Position numbers and translations under genes: made by a program | Notes under the pieces: generated by a model | The model's database searches: none | Told to the model about the DNA's origin: nothing | What the model saw: only the letters and a program-made list of their open reading frames with translations | In this document: positions 19,579 to 27,741 of the stretch, piece after piece | Numbering within the stretch: the stretch's first letter is position 1 | Layout: each line of letters starts with the position of its first letter | NCBI GenBank assembly: GCA_002724925.1 | Contig: PBQA01000037.1 | Location: forward strand, 62,001 to 126,000 | Direction: 5' to 3' | Source of the DNA: Oceanospirillaceae bacterium | GTDB taxonomy: Bacteria > Pseudomonadota > Gammaproteobacteria > Pseudomonadales > Oceanobacteraceae | Length of the DNA: 64,000 nucleotides

Positions 19579-19615
19579 ATAGGCAATTGCTATCAGATGG
19601 TTTGAAAAGATCAAT
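19579..19615 (+). promoter_or_regulatory. OxyR-type operator and promoter of ahpC
   Basis: ATAG-N7-CTAT (19579-19593), then 7 bp, then the degenerate half TTTG-N7-CAAT (19601-19615). This is the 22-bp-spaced tandem layout of the OxyR consensus. A TATAAG -10 hexamer follows at 19622-19627, placing the distal half over the -35 region, as in OxyR-activated promoters. Nearly the same arrangement precedes ahpF. Confidence 0.72.
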
Positions 19616-19681
19616 TTAACGTATAAGCTCCATGCTTCTAGTATGGAACCCGTTCAAACATAAACCTAATGGAGAAACACC

Positions 19682-20239
19682 ATGATCGATACAGAAATTA
19701 AGCCGTTTAGCGCAACTGCATTCAAAGATGGCGAATTCGTTGACGTAACTGACGCTGACGTAAAAGGTAAGTGGGCTATCTTCTTCTTCTACCCAGCTGA
19801 CTTCACTTTCGTTTGCCCAACTGAACTGGGTGACGTGGCTGACAAATACGAAGAACTGCAGAAGCTGGGCGTAGAAGTGTTCTCTGTTTCTACCGATACT
19901 CACTTCGTACACAAAGCATGGCACGATGCTTCTGAAACCATCGGTAAGATCAAGTACTACATGCTGGGCGACCAGAACGGCACTATCACCAATAACTTCG
20001 GTGTAATGCGTCCAGGCCAGGGTCTGGCAGACCGTGCTACTTTCCTGATCGATCCAGACGGTGTGATCCAGGCAATGGAAATCACTGCTGAAGGTATCGG
20101 CCGTGACGCTGACGACCTGATGCGCAAAGTGAAAGCCGCTCAGTACGTTCGCAACAACCCAGGCCAGGTTTGCCCGGCTAAGTGGAAAGAAGGCGACGAG
20201 ACGCTGGCTCCTTCTCTGGATCTGGTTGGCAAGATCTAA
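19682..20239 (+). CDS. ahpC: Alkyl hydroperoxide reductase subunit C (typical 2-Cys peroxiredoxin)
   Basis: 185 aa. The peroxidatic cysteine is C45 in FTFVCPTEL and the resolving cysteine is C164 in GQVCPAKW. The GGLG-like and C-terminal features are those of bacterial AhpC. It reduces H2O2 and organic peroxides and is itself reduced by AhpF. It is preceded by an OxyR-like site. Codon use is strongly biased to a few codons, for example repeated GAC, CTG and GGT, suggesting high expression. Unlike E. coli, ahpF does not follow directly: a RAYT/REP module of about 1 kb lies between. Confidence 0.98.
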   Translation: MIDTEIKPFSATAFKDGEFVDVTDADVKGKWAIFFFYPADFTFVCPTELGDVADKYEELQKLGVEVFSVSTDTHFVHKAWHDASETIGKIKYYMLGDQNGTITNNFGVMRPGQGLADRATFLIDPDGVIQAMEITAEGIGRDADDLMRKVKAAQYVRNNPGQVCPAKWKEGDETLAPSLDLVGKI

Positions 20240-20416
20240 ATCTGACTTCGCTGAGACGCGATCTGCTGTGTTATTTTTTCGCTCGTCCCTGCGCCTACCA
20301 ATCTGGTATGTCTTGGGTACTCGCTCAAAAATGCCTTGCAGCTCATCGTCTCAGCTGTGCCAGATGATCTGAGCTAGCCGCGCAGCCTGGCTCGCAAACG
20401 CTCAGATAAAAGATTG

Positions 20417-20442
20417 AAACCCCGGCTTCGGCTGGGGTTTTT
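20417..20442 (+). terminator. Rho-independent terminator downstream of ahpC
   Basis: AAACCCC-GGC-TTCG-GCT-GGGGTTTTT with a UUCG tetraloop-like centre and a following T-rich stretch. It lies about 180 nt after the ahpC stop, just before the REP array. Confidence 0.85.
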
Positions 20443-20464
20443 ATTTTTCTGGCGAATACATTTT

Positions 20465-20720
20465 GGTGCGCAGTGCGCACCCTACGTGTGATGACGATCT
20501 GAATTGTAGGGTGGGCATTGCCCACCTTCTGCGGTTTCAGCTTTTCCTGCACGTATGTTCCGGTGCGCAGTGCGCACCCTACGTGTGACGATGATCTGAA
20601 TTGTAGGGTGGGCATTGCCCACCTTCTGCGGTTTCAGCTTTTCCTGCATGTATGTTCCGGTGCGCAGTGCGCACCCTACGTGTGACGATGATCTGAATTG
20701 TAGGGTGGGCATTGCCCACC
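20465..20720. repeat. REP/BIME array: three 62-bp units on a 97-bp period
   Basis: Units at 20465-20526, 20562-20623 and 20659-20720, separated by a nearly identical 35-bp spacer. Each unit is two inverted REPs: one arm contains the hairpin GGTGCGCA-G-TGCGCACC, the other GGTGGGCA-T-TGCCCACC. Read outward, each REP starts GTAGGGTG, and the two GTAGGGT feet can pair with one another across the 20-nt centre. A fourth, degenerate unit lies on the far side of the transposase gene. The region 20240-20743 otherwise holds only the ahpC terminator. Confidence 0.93.
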
Positions 20721-20743
20721 ATGAACTTACGGTAACAGTGGCG

Positions 20744-21268
20744 TTACTCTCCGCCGTTGACCGTGTCATTCACTCCATCGCAAGCCCATTCTTCAGGGTA
20801 GATGCCCGCTCTTGCATAGCGATGAAAACTCGAATACGGCCAGTCGGTCACCTTTGATACCATGCCATGTTTTACTGGATTGAAATGGATGTAATCAAGG
20901 TGATTCCGGAAATCTCTTTCGTCACGTATCAAGTGTTCCCAGAACCTACCTTGCCAAAGCCCGGACTCTCTGCGAGCGTTTGCTTCGATTGAAGGCAGAA
21001 TAACTCGTTTGCTTACTCCAGCTTTGATGCGCCCCCATCGTTTGGAAAAATCCTGATCGCCCTCTGGAAGTGTCCACATGCAATGCATGTGGTCGGGAAG
21101 TAGTACCCAAGCATCAATCTCGAAAGGTTGTGATTTGCGCACTTCGTTTATAGCCTCCCGCAAAGCAAATCGGAAAGACTCTGTTGTTAGAAGCGGCTGG
21201 CGGTTATGGGTAACGACTGTGAAAAAATAACTTCCTCCTGGCACTCCTGCCCGGCGGTAGTTCGGCAT
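20744..21268 (-). mobile_element. REP-associated tyrosine transposase (RAYT, Y1/HUH family)
   Basis: 174 aa. The HUH metal motif H60-M61-H62 in LLPDHMHCMW and the catalytic Tyr Y126 in DYIHFNPVKHG identify a Y1-type single-strand transposase of the RAYT clade (IS200-related). The opening PNYRRAGVPGGSYFFTVVT is typical of RAYTs. It starts at ATG 21268 behind a strong GGAGGTGATGT ribosome binding site. It is bracketed by REP/BIME units, three downstream and one upstream, all beginning with GTAG feet, which RAYTs of E. coli recognise. RAYTs act on REPs in cis or trans and are usually single-copy and vertically kept. It appears intact. Confidence 0.94.
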
Positions 21269-21311
21269 ACATCACCTCCTTGTGAGTATATTGATTCCAC
21301 TGAGAAATACT

Positions 21312-21375
21312 GGTGCGCAGTGCGCACCCTACGTTATCCGAATAGTATCAAAAGTAGTAGGGTGGGTATTATCTA
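21312..21375. repeat. Fourth, degenerate BIME unit upstream of the RAYT gene
   Basis: The first REP arm is perfect (GGTGCGCAGTGCGCACCCTAC, 21312-21332). The second is decayed: GTAGGGTGGGTATTATCTACGG in place of GTAGGGTGGGCATTGCCCACC, so its hairpin is lost. The stretch 21269-21584 holds this unit and the ahpF promoter region and no gene. Confidence 0.85.
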
Positions 21376-21414
21376 CGGGTGCAATTTTGCTAGCGTGTTG
21401 GTAAGCCGTTAGCG

Positions 21415-21475
21415 ATAGACAATCTCTATCGCGAGGTTTTAGCTAATGCCTATCACCCTCTTAGAAAAGATTGAT
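21415..21475 (+). promoter_or_regulatory. OxyR-type operators and promoter of ahpF
   Basis: A tandem site TTAG-N7-CTAT (21439-21453), 7 bp, TTAG-N7-TGAT (21461-21475) has the 22-bp OxyR spacing and aligns closely with the ahpC site, including the shared GAAAAGAT block. An additional perfect ATAG-N7-CTAT lies at 21415-21429, offset 24 bp from the tandem site. A -10-like TATCAG at 21482 aligns with ahpC's TATAAG; a better TATAAT is at 21502-21507. Confidence 0.68.
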
Positions 21476-21584
21476 TTATCTTATCAGTGCTGAGGCGCTA
21501 CTATAATCCTGTACTTTGAATTAAGGCGCTTCCGGCACCATATAAGTAGCAGCCAGAAGCCGAATCAACATAAAGGAAACCATC

Positions 21585-23138
21585 ATGCTTGATGCAAACA
21601 TGAAACAACAGCTGGGCGCATACCTTGATAACCTGCGTAACCCAATTTCACTGCTGGTCGCTGTGGATGGTTCGCCTAAGTCGAATGAGCTGGAAGAGCT
21701 GGCGCGTGAGATCGCTGAACTGAACGATAAAATATCGGTCAGCACGACGGAAGAGAAAATTAATGGTCGTGCGCCTGTGATGGCGATTGCGAAAGAAGAC
21801 AACGCACCGCGTGTATTCTTCGCAGGCATTCCACTGGGTCACGAGTTTACGTCTCTGGTGCTGGCCCTGCTGCAGGCAGGTAGCCATCCTTCGAAGGAAG
21901 ATCAGGCACTGCAGGATCAGGCGAAAGCACTGACCAAAGAACTGAACTTTGAAGTGTATGTATCGCTGTCTTGCCACAACTGCCCGGATGTCGTTCAGTC
22001 GATTAACCTGATGGCGGCTCTGAATCCGAACATCACCGCAACTATGATCGATGGCGGTGTATTTCAGGAAGAAGTGACGAGCAAAGACATCATGGCCGTG
22101 CCTGCGCTGTACCTGAACGGTGAGCCCTTGGCGAACGGTAAGCAGACTCTGGCAGATATTATCAATCTGGTGGATGACGATGCCGACGAGAAGGCAGCAG
22201 CTGCACTCAAAGACGTTGATCCGTTTGACGTTCTGGTTGTCGGTGGTGGCCCAGCGGGTGCATCGGCTGCTATCTATGCGGCACGTAAGGGCATTCGCAC
22301 GGGTATTGTTGCAGACCGCTTTGGCGGGCAGGTGGCAGACACAGTGGGTATTGAGAATTTCATCTCTGTACCTTACACCGAAGGGCCGAAGTTGGTGGCG
22401 CACCTCGAAGAGCACGTCAAAGAGTACGACGTCGATGTGATGAAGGCTCAGAAAGCCGTCGGCGTTCGCAAAACCGACAGCGGCCTGACTGAGGTCGAGT
22501 TGGCGAATGGCGCAGTCTTGAGCGGTAAGTCAGTGATTCTGGCCACAGGCGCTCGCTGGAGAGAAATGAACGTACCGGGTGAACAGGAATACCGTAATAA
22601 AGGCGTGGCGTACTGCCCGCACTGTGACGGTCCACTGTTCAAAGGCAAAAAAGTGGCTGTGATTGGCGGTGGTAACTCAGGTATTGAGGCTGCTATTGAT
22701 CTCGCGGGTATCGTTGAGCACGTAACTGTACTTGAGTTTTCAGACACGCTGCGTGCGGATGCGGTACTGGTGAAGAAAGCAGAGTCTCTGCCTAACGTTG
22801 AGATCATCAAGCAGGCAATGACCACAGAAGTACTGGGTGATGGTCAGCGTGTTACCGGTTTGCAGTACAAGGATCGCGAAACAGACCAAACTCATATCGT
22901 CGAGCTTGCGGGTATCTTCGTTCAGATTGGTCTGGTGCCGAACACTGAGTTCCTCAAAGACACAGTGACGCTGACAGAACGTGGCGAGGTCGTGATTGAT
23001 GACCATGGTCAGACCAATATTCCAGGTATCTTTGCCGCTGGTGACTGCACGAATGTACCGTACAAGCAGATCATTATTTCGATGGGGGCCGGTGCAACAG
23101 CTGCGCTTGGTGCATTTGATCATCTGATTCGTAACTGA
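21585..23138 (+). CDS. ahpF: Alkyl hydroperoxide reductase subunit F (NADH:peroxiredoxin reductase)
   Basis: 517 aa. Order: an N-terminal tandem thioredoxin-fold domain with C130-x-x-C133 (SCHNCPDVV); an FAD domain beginning with the Rossmann motif [10 protein letters not shown] (218-227); an NADH domain with [10 protein letters not shown]; and the second redox pair C344-x-x-C347 in YCPHCDGP. Electrons pass from NADH via FAD and both disulfides to AhpC. Length matches E. coli AhpF (521). It has its own OxyR-like promoter, which makes functional sense because a RAYT module separates it from ahpC. Confidence 0.97.
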   Translation: MLDANMKQQLGAYLDNLRNPISLLVAVDGSPKSNELEELAREIAELNDKISVSTTEEKINGRAPVMAIAKEDNAPRVFFAGIPLGHEFTSLVLALLQAGSHPSKEDQALQDQAKALTKELNFEVYVSLSCHNCPDVVQSINLMAALNPNITATMIDGGVFQEEVTSKDIMAVPALYLNGEPLANGKQTLADIINLVDDDADEKAAAALKDVDPFDVLVVGGGPAGASAAIYAARKGIRTGIVADRFGGQVADTVGIENFISVPYTEGPKLVAHLEEHVKEYDVDVMKAQKAVGVRKTDSGLTEVELANGAVLSGKSVILATGARWREMNVPGEQEYRNKGVAYCPHCDGPLFKGKKVAVIGGGNSGIEAAIDLAGIVEHVTVLEFSDTLRADAVLVKKAESLPNVEIIKQAMTTEVLGDGQRVTGLQYKDRETDQTHIVELAGIFVQIGLVPNTEFLKDTVTLTERGEVVIDDHGQTNIPGIFAAGDCTNVPYKQIIISMGAGATAALGAFDHLIRN

Positions 23139-23195
23139 TTTTAATTTAAGCACCCTTGCCACTGTTACAGTGGCATTCCTCTGAAAAAGAGGAAT

Positions 23196-23232
23196 AAAAG
23201 CCGCAAGACATGGAGTCTTAGCGGCTTTTTTT
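23196..23232 (+). terminator. Rho-independent terminator after ahpF
   Basis: AAAAGCCGC, a 16-nt internal hairpin-forming loop, GCGGCTTTTTTT. A weaker hairpin lies just before it at about 23174-23195. Confidence 0.85.
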
Positions 23233-23345
23233 ATGCGTGCTGATTCAAGATAAATAAAGTTCCTGAAAATTAAAAAAATATAATTCGAACTATTTTTTAC
23301 ACAAGTTCTCCGATTACGTACTCGTTTTTATTACGGAGATATTCT

Positions 23346-23855
23346 ATGAAAATGGTCATGAACACACTGACAAAGAAAATGGCAATTTTGGGTATCGCGG
23401 GCGCTTGCGCTGCTCCAGTAATGGCCGACCGTGCGATGTATGCCGGTGGCGGCCTGGGGATGGCAGAGCTGGGAGACGACAATGACGTCACCATGCCATA
23501 CGGTCGTTTTGGTATGTATATTAACGAGAATTTTTCTGGTGAAGTGCGTGCTGGTTTTGGCCTTGACGATGATGGCGTAGAACTGGACAGCCTGTTGGGT
23601 GGTTATGTCCGTGGTGGTATTGCCTTATCTGACGTATTTTTTCCATACGCGATTGTCGGTCTGACCCGTGCTGATTACAGTTATGACAATGGCGCCTTCA
23701 GTGATTCAGACGATGAAATGGGCCTTTCAATGGGTATTGGCGCAGACTTTAACATCAACGAGCGATTAGAAATTAACGCTGAGTATATGAACTACATCGA
23801 CGACGATGATGTAGAGCTGGATGCACTTGGGGTTGGTCTGGCCGTGAATTTCTGA
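23346..23855 (+). CDS. Small outer-membrane beta-barrel protein (OmpA/porin-like)
   Basis: 169 aa. A Sec signal peptide (about 1-27, ending APVMA-D) is followed by alternating amphipathic strands with short acidic turns and a C-terminal phenylalanine (LAVNF), the usual signal for BAM-mediated outer-membrane insertion. Length suits an eight-stranded barrel of the OmpA-like transmembrane type. Loops are very acidic (GDDNDV, DSDDEM, DDDDVELD), as in marine bacteria. An AT-rich promoter region precedes it (23233-23340) and a GGAG ribosome binding site lies close to the ATG. Function unknown. Confidence 0.85.
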   Translation: MKMVMNTLTKKMAILGIAGACAAPVMADRAMYAGGGLGMAELGDDNDVTMPYGRFGMYINENFSGEVRAGFGLDDDGVELDSLLGGYVRGGIALSDVFFPYAIVGLTRADYSYDNGAFSDSDDEMGLSMGIGADFNINERLEINAEYMNYIDDDDVELDALGVGLAVNF

Positions 23856-23858
23856 GGT

Positions 23859-24119
23859 ATGCTTTGGGGTATGACTGAATCGCATACCTCTCTTACTGCT
23901 TCACCTCTGCCTGAGCATAGCTGCCCGCTGTGCGGCGCTGACAACCACTGTCAGCCCGCCGCCTCGGGCTCTTTTGATACCCCATGTTGGTGTATGACTG
24001 AGACAATCGGTCAGCATGCACTCAATCAGATTCCCGCTTCAAGGCGGAATAAAGCCTGTCTTTGTCCCTCTTGTGCCACTGCTGGCAATCAAACTCAGCA
24101 AAAGTCCAGACATACGTAA
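23859..24119 (+). CDS. Cysteine-rich CWC-family small protein
   Basis: 86 aa. Eight cysteines fall in the CPLCGADNHC ... CWCM ... CLCPSCA pattern of the cysteine-rich CWC family (named after the central Cys-Trp-Cys), a presumed zinc-binding protein of unknown function. It begins 3 bp after the barrel gene stop; ATG 23871 (MTESH) is an equally good start. The tail after the last Cys is probably not conserved. Confidence 0.72.
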   Translation: MLWGMTESHTSLTASPLPEHSCPLCGADNHCQPAASGSFDTPCWCMTETIGQHALNQIPASRRNKACLCPSCATAGNQTQQKSRHT

Positions 24120-24322
24120 AACTGTCATAGTTCGCTGGTATCCCTGACCACTGGTGGAATAGCTGGTTTGGCGTATCAGGTTCGGCCAAATAGCTGCATT
24201 GTTCAGACCCTTGGCTTAGGGTGACATGAGCAGTTCTGACGAAAGAGCCTTCGGGTTCTATAGAATAATGACAGTGGCAGCTGAGTTCTGTAGCGACGCC
24301 ACTCTGAATAGGCAGGGATACT

Positions 24323-25318
24323 ATGTCTGGTACACACTCAGTTCTGGCGCACGTGCAGGAAGCAGAAAACGCGCCGGTCAATACAACCTTTCTGAACGAT
24401 GTTCTGCGAGGGCTTAGTCAGCCGCAGAAGTCTCTGTCATCCAAATACTTCTACGATGAAGTCGGAGATCATTTGTTTCAGCGTATTATGCGTTGTGACG
24501 ACTACTATCTGACCCGTTGTGAGATGGAAGTGTTTCGCGAGAAAGCGAACGAGCTGGTGTCCGAGCTGAATATCGACGGAGCCGAATTTGATCTTGTAGA
24601 GCTTGGGGCCGGTGACGGAATAAAGACACGTCATCTGCTGCGGTACCTGTCAGAAGCGAATGCTGACTTCCGATACTTACCAGTCGATATTTCTGGTCAC
24701 ATTCTCGATGTGTTGTGCGCGGGTATTCAACAGAATATTTCGGGTATTGATATTCATCCATTCGAAGGCGATTACTTTTCTGCATTGGGGGAAATTGACC
24801 GATTTTCTCAACGTCGCAAAGTTGTACTATTTCTCGGCTCTAACATCGGAAACATGCCCATCGAAGACTGCCACACATTCTGCCTGCGCCTTGGCGAACA
24901 TATGCATCCTGGTGACCTGTTAATTACAGGCTTCGACCTGAAGAAAGATCCGCGAACGATTCTTAAAGCCTACGATGACAGCGAAGGTCTGACACGGGAT
25001 TTTAACCTCAATTTATTGCATCGTATCAATCATGAGCTCGGGGCTGATTTTAAACTGGACTCTTTCGAAGACTACCAGACGTACAACCCGGTAAGCGGTG
25101 CCTGTCAGAGCTATCTGATCAGTCAGAAAAGTCAGACCGTCACCATTGCTGGGCATCGGGTAGCCTTCGAAAAGCACGAGCCGATCTTCATGGAAGTCTC
25201 ACGGAAGTTCAGCCTGGCAGAAGTGGATGATCTGGCTGTGACCACCGGATATTCACCAGTAAAACATTGTCTGGATAGCAAGGGCTGGTTCGTTAACGCC
25301 GTCTGGATAAAGAACTGA
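24323..25318 (+). CDS. egtD: L-histidine N-alpha-methyltransferase (ergothioneine biosynthesis)
   Basis: 331 aa. It trimethylates the amino group of histidine to hercynine using three SAM. Family features are SSKYFYDEVGDHLFQRIMR near residue 40, the SAM-binding loop VELGAGDGIKT (about 93-103), and FLGSNIGNMP (about 171-180). It belongs to the EgtD/DUF2260-like methyltransferase family. Its TGA overlaps the ATG of egtB by one base, so the two are translationally coupled. The 203 bp before it contain no gene I trust. Confidence 0.93.
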   Translation: MSGTHSVLAHVQEAENAPVNTTFLNDVLRGLSQPQKSLSSKYFYDEVGDHLFQRIMRCDDYYLTRCEMEVFREKANELVSELNIDGAEFDLVELGAGDGIKTRHLLRYLSEANADFRYLPVDISGHILDVLCAGIQQNISGIDIHPFEGDYFSALGEIDRFSQRRKVVLFLGSNIGNMPIEDCHTFCLRLGEHMHPGDLLITGFDLKKDPRTILKAYDDSEGLTRDFNLNLLHRINHELGADFKLDSFEDYQTYNPVSGACQSYLISQKSQTVTIAGHRVAFEKHEPIFMEVSRKFSLAEVDDLAVTTGYSPVKHCLDSKGWFVNAVWIKN

Positions 25319-26487
25319 TGACAGACCTGTTGAATCAATATCGCATGGTCCGGGCTGCTTCTAAGTCGATATGTCGGAATCTCGCTGCTGAAGACTATGT
25401 TGTTCAGCCTGTTATCGATGTGAGCCCTCCGAAATGGCATCTGGCGCACACCAGTTGGTTCTTTGAGACCTTTATTCTTTCACCGCACTCTTCCGGCTAT
25501 CAGGTATTTCATCCCGCGTGGGGATATCTGTTTAACAGTTATTACGAAACGGTAGGCGAGCGCGTACCGAGAGCAGACCGGGGAAATCTGAGCCGTCCAA
25601 CGGTCGACGAAGTCTACGCATATCGGAGTTACGTTGATGAGGCCATGGCTCAGTTTCTCGAACAAAGTAGTCTCTCTTCCGAGCTCGAAGCATTGATCGT
25701 CCTCGGCCTGAACCACGAGCAGCAGCATCAGGAACTTTTGATTACGGATATTAAATATATCCTTGGCCATAACCCCTTGTACCCATCTCTGGAAGTACCT
25801 GAACTGCGATCGGCTCAGGCTGTCGCCTCCGAGTTAACAGAGCAGTGGTCTGCCGTGGGAGGTGGTGTTTATTCGGTGGGCGTCCCGGCCAGTCATAAAG
25901 GGTTTTCGTTTGATAACGAACGTAGCGCGCACAAACAGTACATCGAAGATTTTGAAATACGTCGCTCTTTAGTTACCAACCGCGAGTACCTGGCCTTTAT
26001 AGAAGACGGTGGGTACCAAGAGTTTGATTTATGGCACTCCGACGGGTGGAGTTGGGTGCAGGAAACGAATGCTGTTGCGCCTCTGTATTGGCAGAAACTT
26101 GATAATGAATGGATGACTTACGACTTCAATGGATTGCGTCCTATTCAACCTGACCTGCCAGTGGTGCATGTAAACTTCTATGAAGCATCGGCGTTCGCAG
26201 CATGGAAAGGCTGCCGCTTACCAACCGAGTCTGAATGGGAAGTCGCTTCTCATAAGATTCAGTGGGGCGAGTGCTGGGAGTGGACTAATAGTGCCTACTT
26301 ACCTTACCCGGGTTTCAGCACAGCCAGCGGCGCTGTTGGCGAGTACAATGGTAAGTTTATGGTGAATCAGATGGTGCTGCGGGGGAGTTCAGTCGCGACG
26401 CCAGAAGGGCACAGCAGAAAGACCTACCGCAACTTCTTCCAACCCTGGCTGCAGTGGCAATATATGGGAATTCGTTTAGTGCGTTGA
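25318..26487 (+). CDS. egtB: Hercynine oxygenase / sulfoxide synthase (ergothioneine biosynthesis)
   Basis: 389 aa. An N-terminal DinB-like domain carries the expected 3-His iron site: H44 in WHLAHTSWFFE and H133/H137 in LNHEQQHQEL, matching H51/H134/H138 of mycobacterial EgtB. The C-terminal formylglycine-generating-enzyme-like domain (about 180-389) includes WEWTNSAY and YRNFFQPWLQWQYMGIRLV. It uses O2 to join a thiol donor (cysteine or gamma-Glu-Cys) to hercynine. There is no fused methyltransferase, so it is EgtB rather than OvoA. No egtA, egtC or egtE lies nearby, so the donor cannot be stated. Confidence 0.92.
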   Translation: MTDLLNQYRMVRAASKSICRNLAAEDYVVQPVIDVSPPKWHLAHTSWFFETFILSPHSSGYQVFHPAWGYLFNSYYETVGERVPRADRGNLSRPTVDEVYAYRSYVDEAMAQFLEQSSLSSELEALIVLGLNHEQQHQELLITDIKYILGHNPLYPSLEVPELRSAQAVASELTEQWSAVGGGVYSVGVPASHKGFSFDNERSAHKQYIEDFEIRRSLVTNREYLAFIEDGGYQEFDLWHSDGWSWVQETNAVAPLYWQKLDNEWMTYDFNGLRPIQPDLPVVHVNFYEASAFAAWKGCRLPTESEWEVASHKIQWGECWEWTNSAYLPYPGFSTASGAVGEYNGKFMVNQMVLRGSSVATPEGHSRKTYRNFFQPWLQWQYMGIRLVR

Positions 26488-26568
26488 GCAATGTTTTGTC
26501 ACGCTTGCTTCTTTAGCGGCTTGGTGTAATCTCACGCTTCGAAATTCGTTAATTAAGAGCTAGTTTTC

Positions 26569-27138
26569 ATGCCTAAGGCCAGTGAAATTAAAAAGAATGC
26601 TGCGGTTGAGTACAACGGCAGCGTGTACTTCGTAAAAGACATCGAGCGTTCTGTGCCGCAGGGCCGTGCCGGTGGTTCTATCTACCGCATGCGTATGTAC
26701 GATGTAGTGACTGGCGCTAAGCTGGATGAATCCTTCAAAGACAGCGATATGCTGAATCTGGCAGATCTGGTACGTCGCCCGGTGACTCTGTCGTACATTG
26801 ATGGTGACGAGTACAACTTCATGGATTCTGAAGACTTCACCATGTACCCGCTGAACAAAGAGTCGATCGCTGAAGAGTCGATGTTCATCAATGAGGAAAC
26901 TCAGGGCCTTCAGGTTGTAGTACTGAATGATTCTGCGGTGGGTGTTGATCTACCGACGATCGTTGAGTTAGTGATCGTTGAGACTGCGCCTGCAATGAAA
27001 GGTGCGTCGGCGACATCCCGTACTAAACCCGCGACGCTGAGTACAGGTTTAGTCGTGCAGGTGCCTGAGCATATCGCAGAGGGCGACCGCATTAAGGTGA
27101 ACACCGATGAAAGCAAGTTCACAGGTCGTGCTAACTGA
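26569..27138 (+). CDS. yeiP: Elongation factor P-like protein YeiP (EfpL)
   Basis: 189 aa with three OB-like EF-P domains. The tip loop reads [10 protein letters not shown], with Arg (about R33) in place of the modified Lys of classical EF-P, the mark of YeiP/EfpL. The C-terminal EF-P signature [17 protein letters not shown] is intact. It helps ribosomes stalled on difficult motifs. Monocistronic: its own ATG 26569 lies 82 bp after egtB and a strong terminator follows. Confidence 0.95.
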   Translation: MPKASEIKKNAAVEYNGSVYFVKDIERSVPQGRAGGSIYRMRMYDVVTGAKLDESFKDSDMLNLADLVRRPVTLSYIDGDEYNFMDSEDFTMYPLNKESIAEESMFINEETQGLQVVVLNDSAVGVDLPTIVELVIVETAPAMKGASATSRTKPATLSTGLVVQVPEHIAEGDRIKVNTDESKFTGRAN

Positions 27139-27158
27139 TCTGAGTTTCTTTCATATAG

Positions 27159-27182
27159 AGCCCGGATTATCCGGGCTTTTTT
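27159..27182 (+). terminator. Rho-independent terminator after yeiP
   Basis: AGCCCGGAT-TATCCGGGCT followed by TTTTTT. It ends at the position of a TTG that would otherwise extend the next reading frame, arguing for a later start of that gene. Confidence 0.9.
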
Positions 27183-27234
27183 GTCTCTGAGGCGTGGATA
27201 TACTTTGGCTTCAATATTTCTCAAAAAGCCGCCG

Positions 27235-27741
27235 ATGCAAGCGGTACGTGGTGACTTACGTGTCGGTGACTTTTTAGACCTTCCACCTGAAATACGGTCT
27301 CCCGGACAATCGTTACTTGTCTTCGTGCGGCATACAGGCTGCCCTTTTGCTGAGCGAGATATCAAACGTGCGCGTGCCTGGGCGGCAGAGAACCCAGAGG
27401 TTCAGGTGATTGTGGTTACGCATGGTGACGAGGGGCTGCGCGACACCTGGGTGGCAGATATTGGCGGCGCCGAGGGGCTGACGCTTTATCATGATCCTGA
27501 GCGTTGTCTTTATGGCCAGGCAGGCCTGGGCTTCAGCGCTGCGTCTCATTTTATGGGCTTTCCCTCGTTATTGGGCGTCATGCGCTTATGGCGAGAGGGC
27601 ACCCGAAACCGAAGTGCATCAGGAACCCGCTGGCAGCGTGCGGGCGTTTTGCTACTCAAGGATGGCAAGCTGGTCTGGAGGAATATTCCTGAATCTGCCG
27701 AGGGCTTCCGTTTGCCTCAAAAGTCTTCGTGCGGAAAGTAG
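27235..27741 (+). CDS. Thioredoxin-fold (AhpC/TSA-like, SelL-related) redox protein
   Basis: 168 aa from ATG 27235. The segment SLLVFVRHTGCPFAERDIKRA has a thioredoxin-like beta-strand followed by a single Cys (GCPF) in the peroxiredoxin/SelL position, and VIVVTHGDEGLRDTWV and GFPSLLGVMRLW follow in the expected fold order. A resolving Cys is not obvious, so a 1-Cys or glutathione-dependent mechanism would be needed. The frame is open back to TTG 27181, but that overlaps the yeiP terminator. Its 3' end overlaps the convergent LysR gene by 25 bp. Confidence 0.65.
   Translation: MQAVRGDLRVGDFLDLPPEIRSPGQSLLVFVRHTGCPFAERDIKRARAWAAENPEVQVIVVTHGDEGLRDTWVADIGGAEGLTLYHDPERCLYGQAGLGFSAASHFMGFPSLLGVMRLWREGTRNRSASGTRWQRAGVLLLKDGKLVWRNIPESAEGFRLPQKSSCGK

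Noticed and set aside
20465..20720. Regularly spaced repeats resembling a CRISPR array
   Set aside because: The 62-bp units are inverted REP pairs and the 35-bp spacers are nearly identical to each other, unlike unique CRISPR spacers; no cas genes are nearby.
21648..22415. 255-codon minus-strand frame inside ahpF
   Set aside because: Antisense shadow of a highly biased gene; composition and lack of domain argue against coding.
24022..24381. 119-codon open frame on the minus strand between the CWC gene and egtD
   Set aside because: It overlaps both neighbours on the other strand, has no family resemblance and no clear ribosome binding site; probably chance openness.
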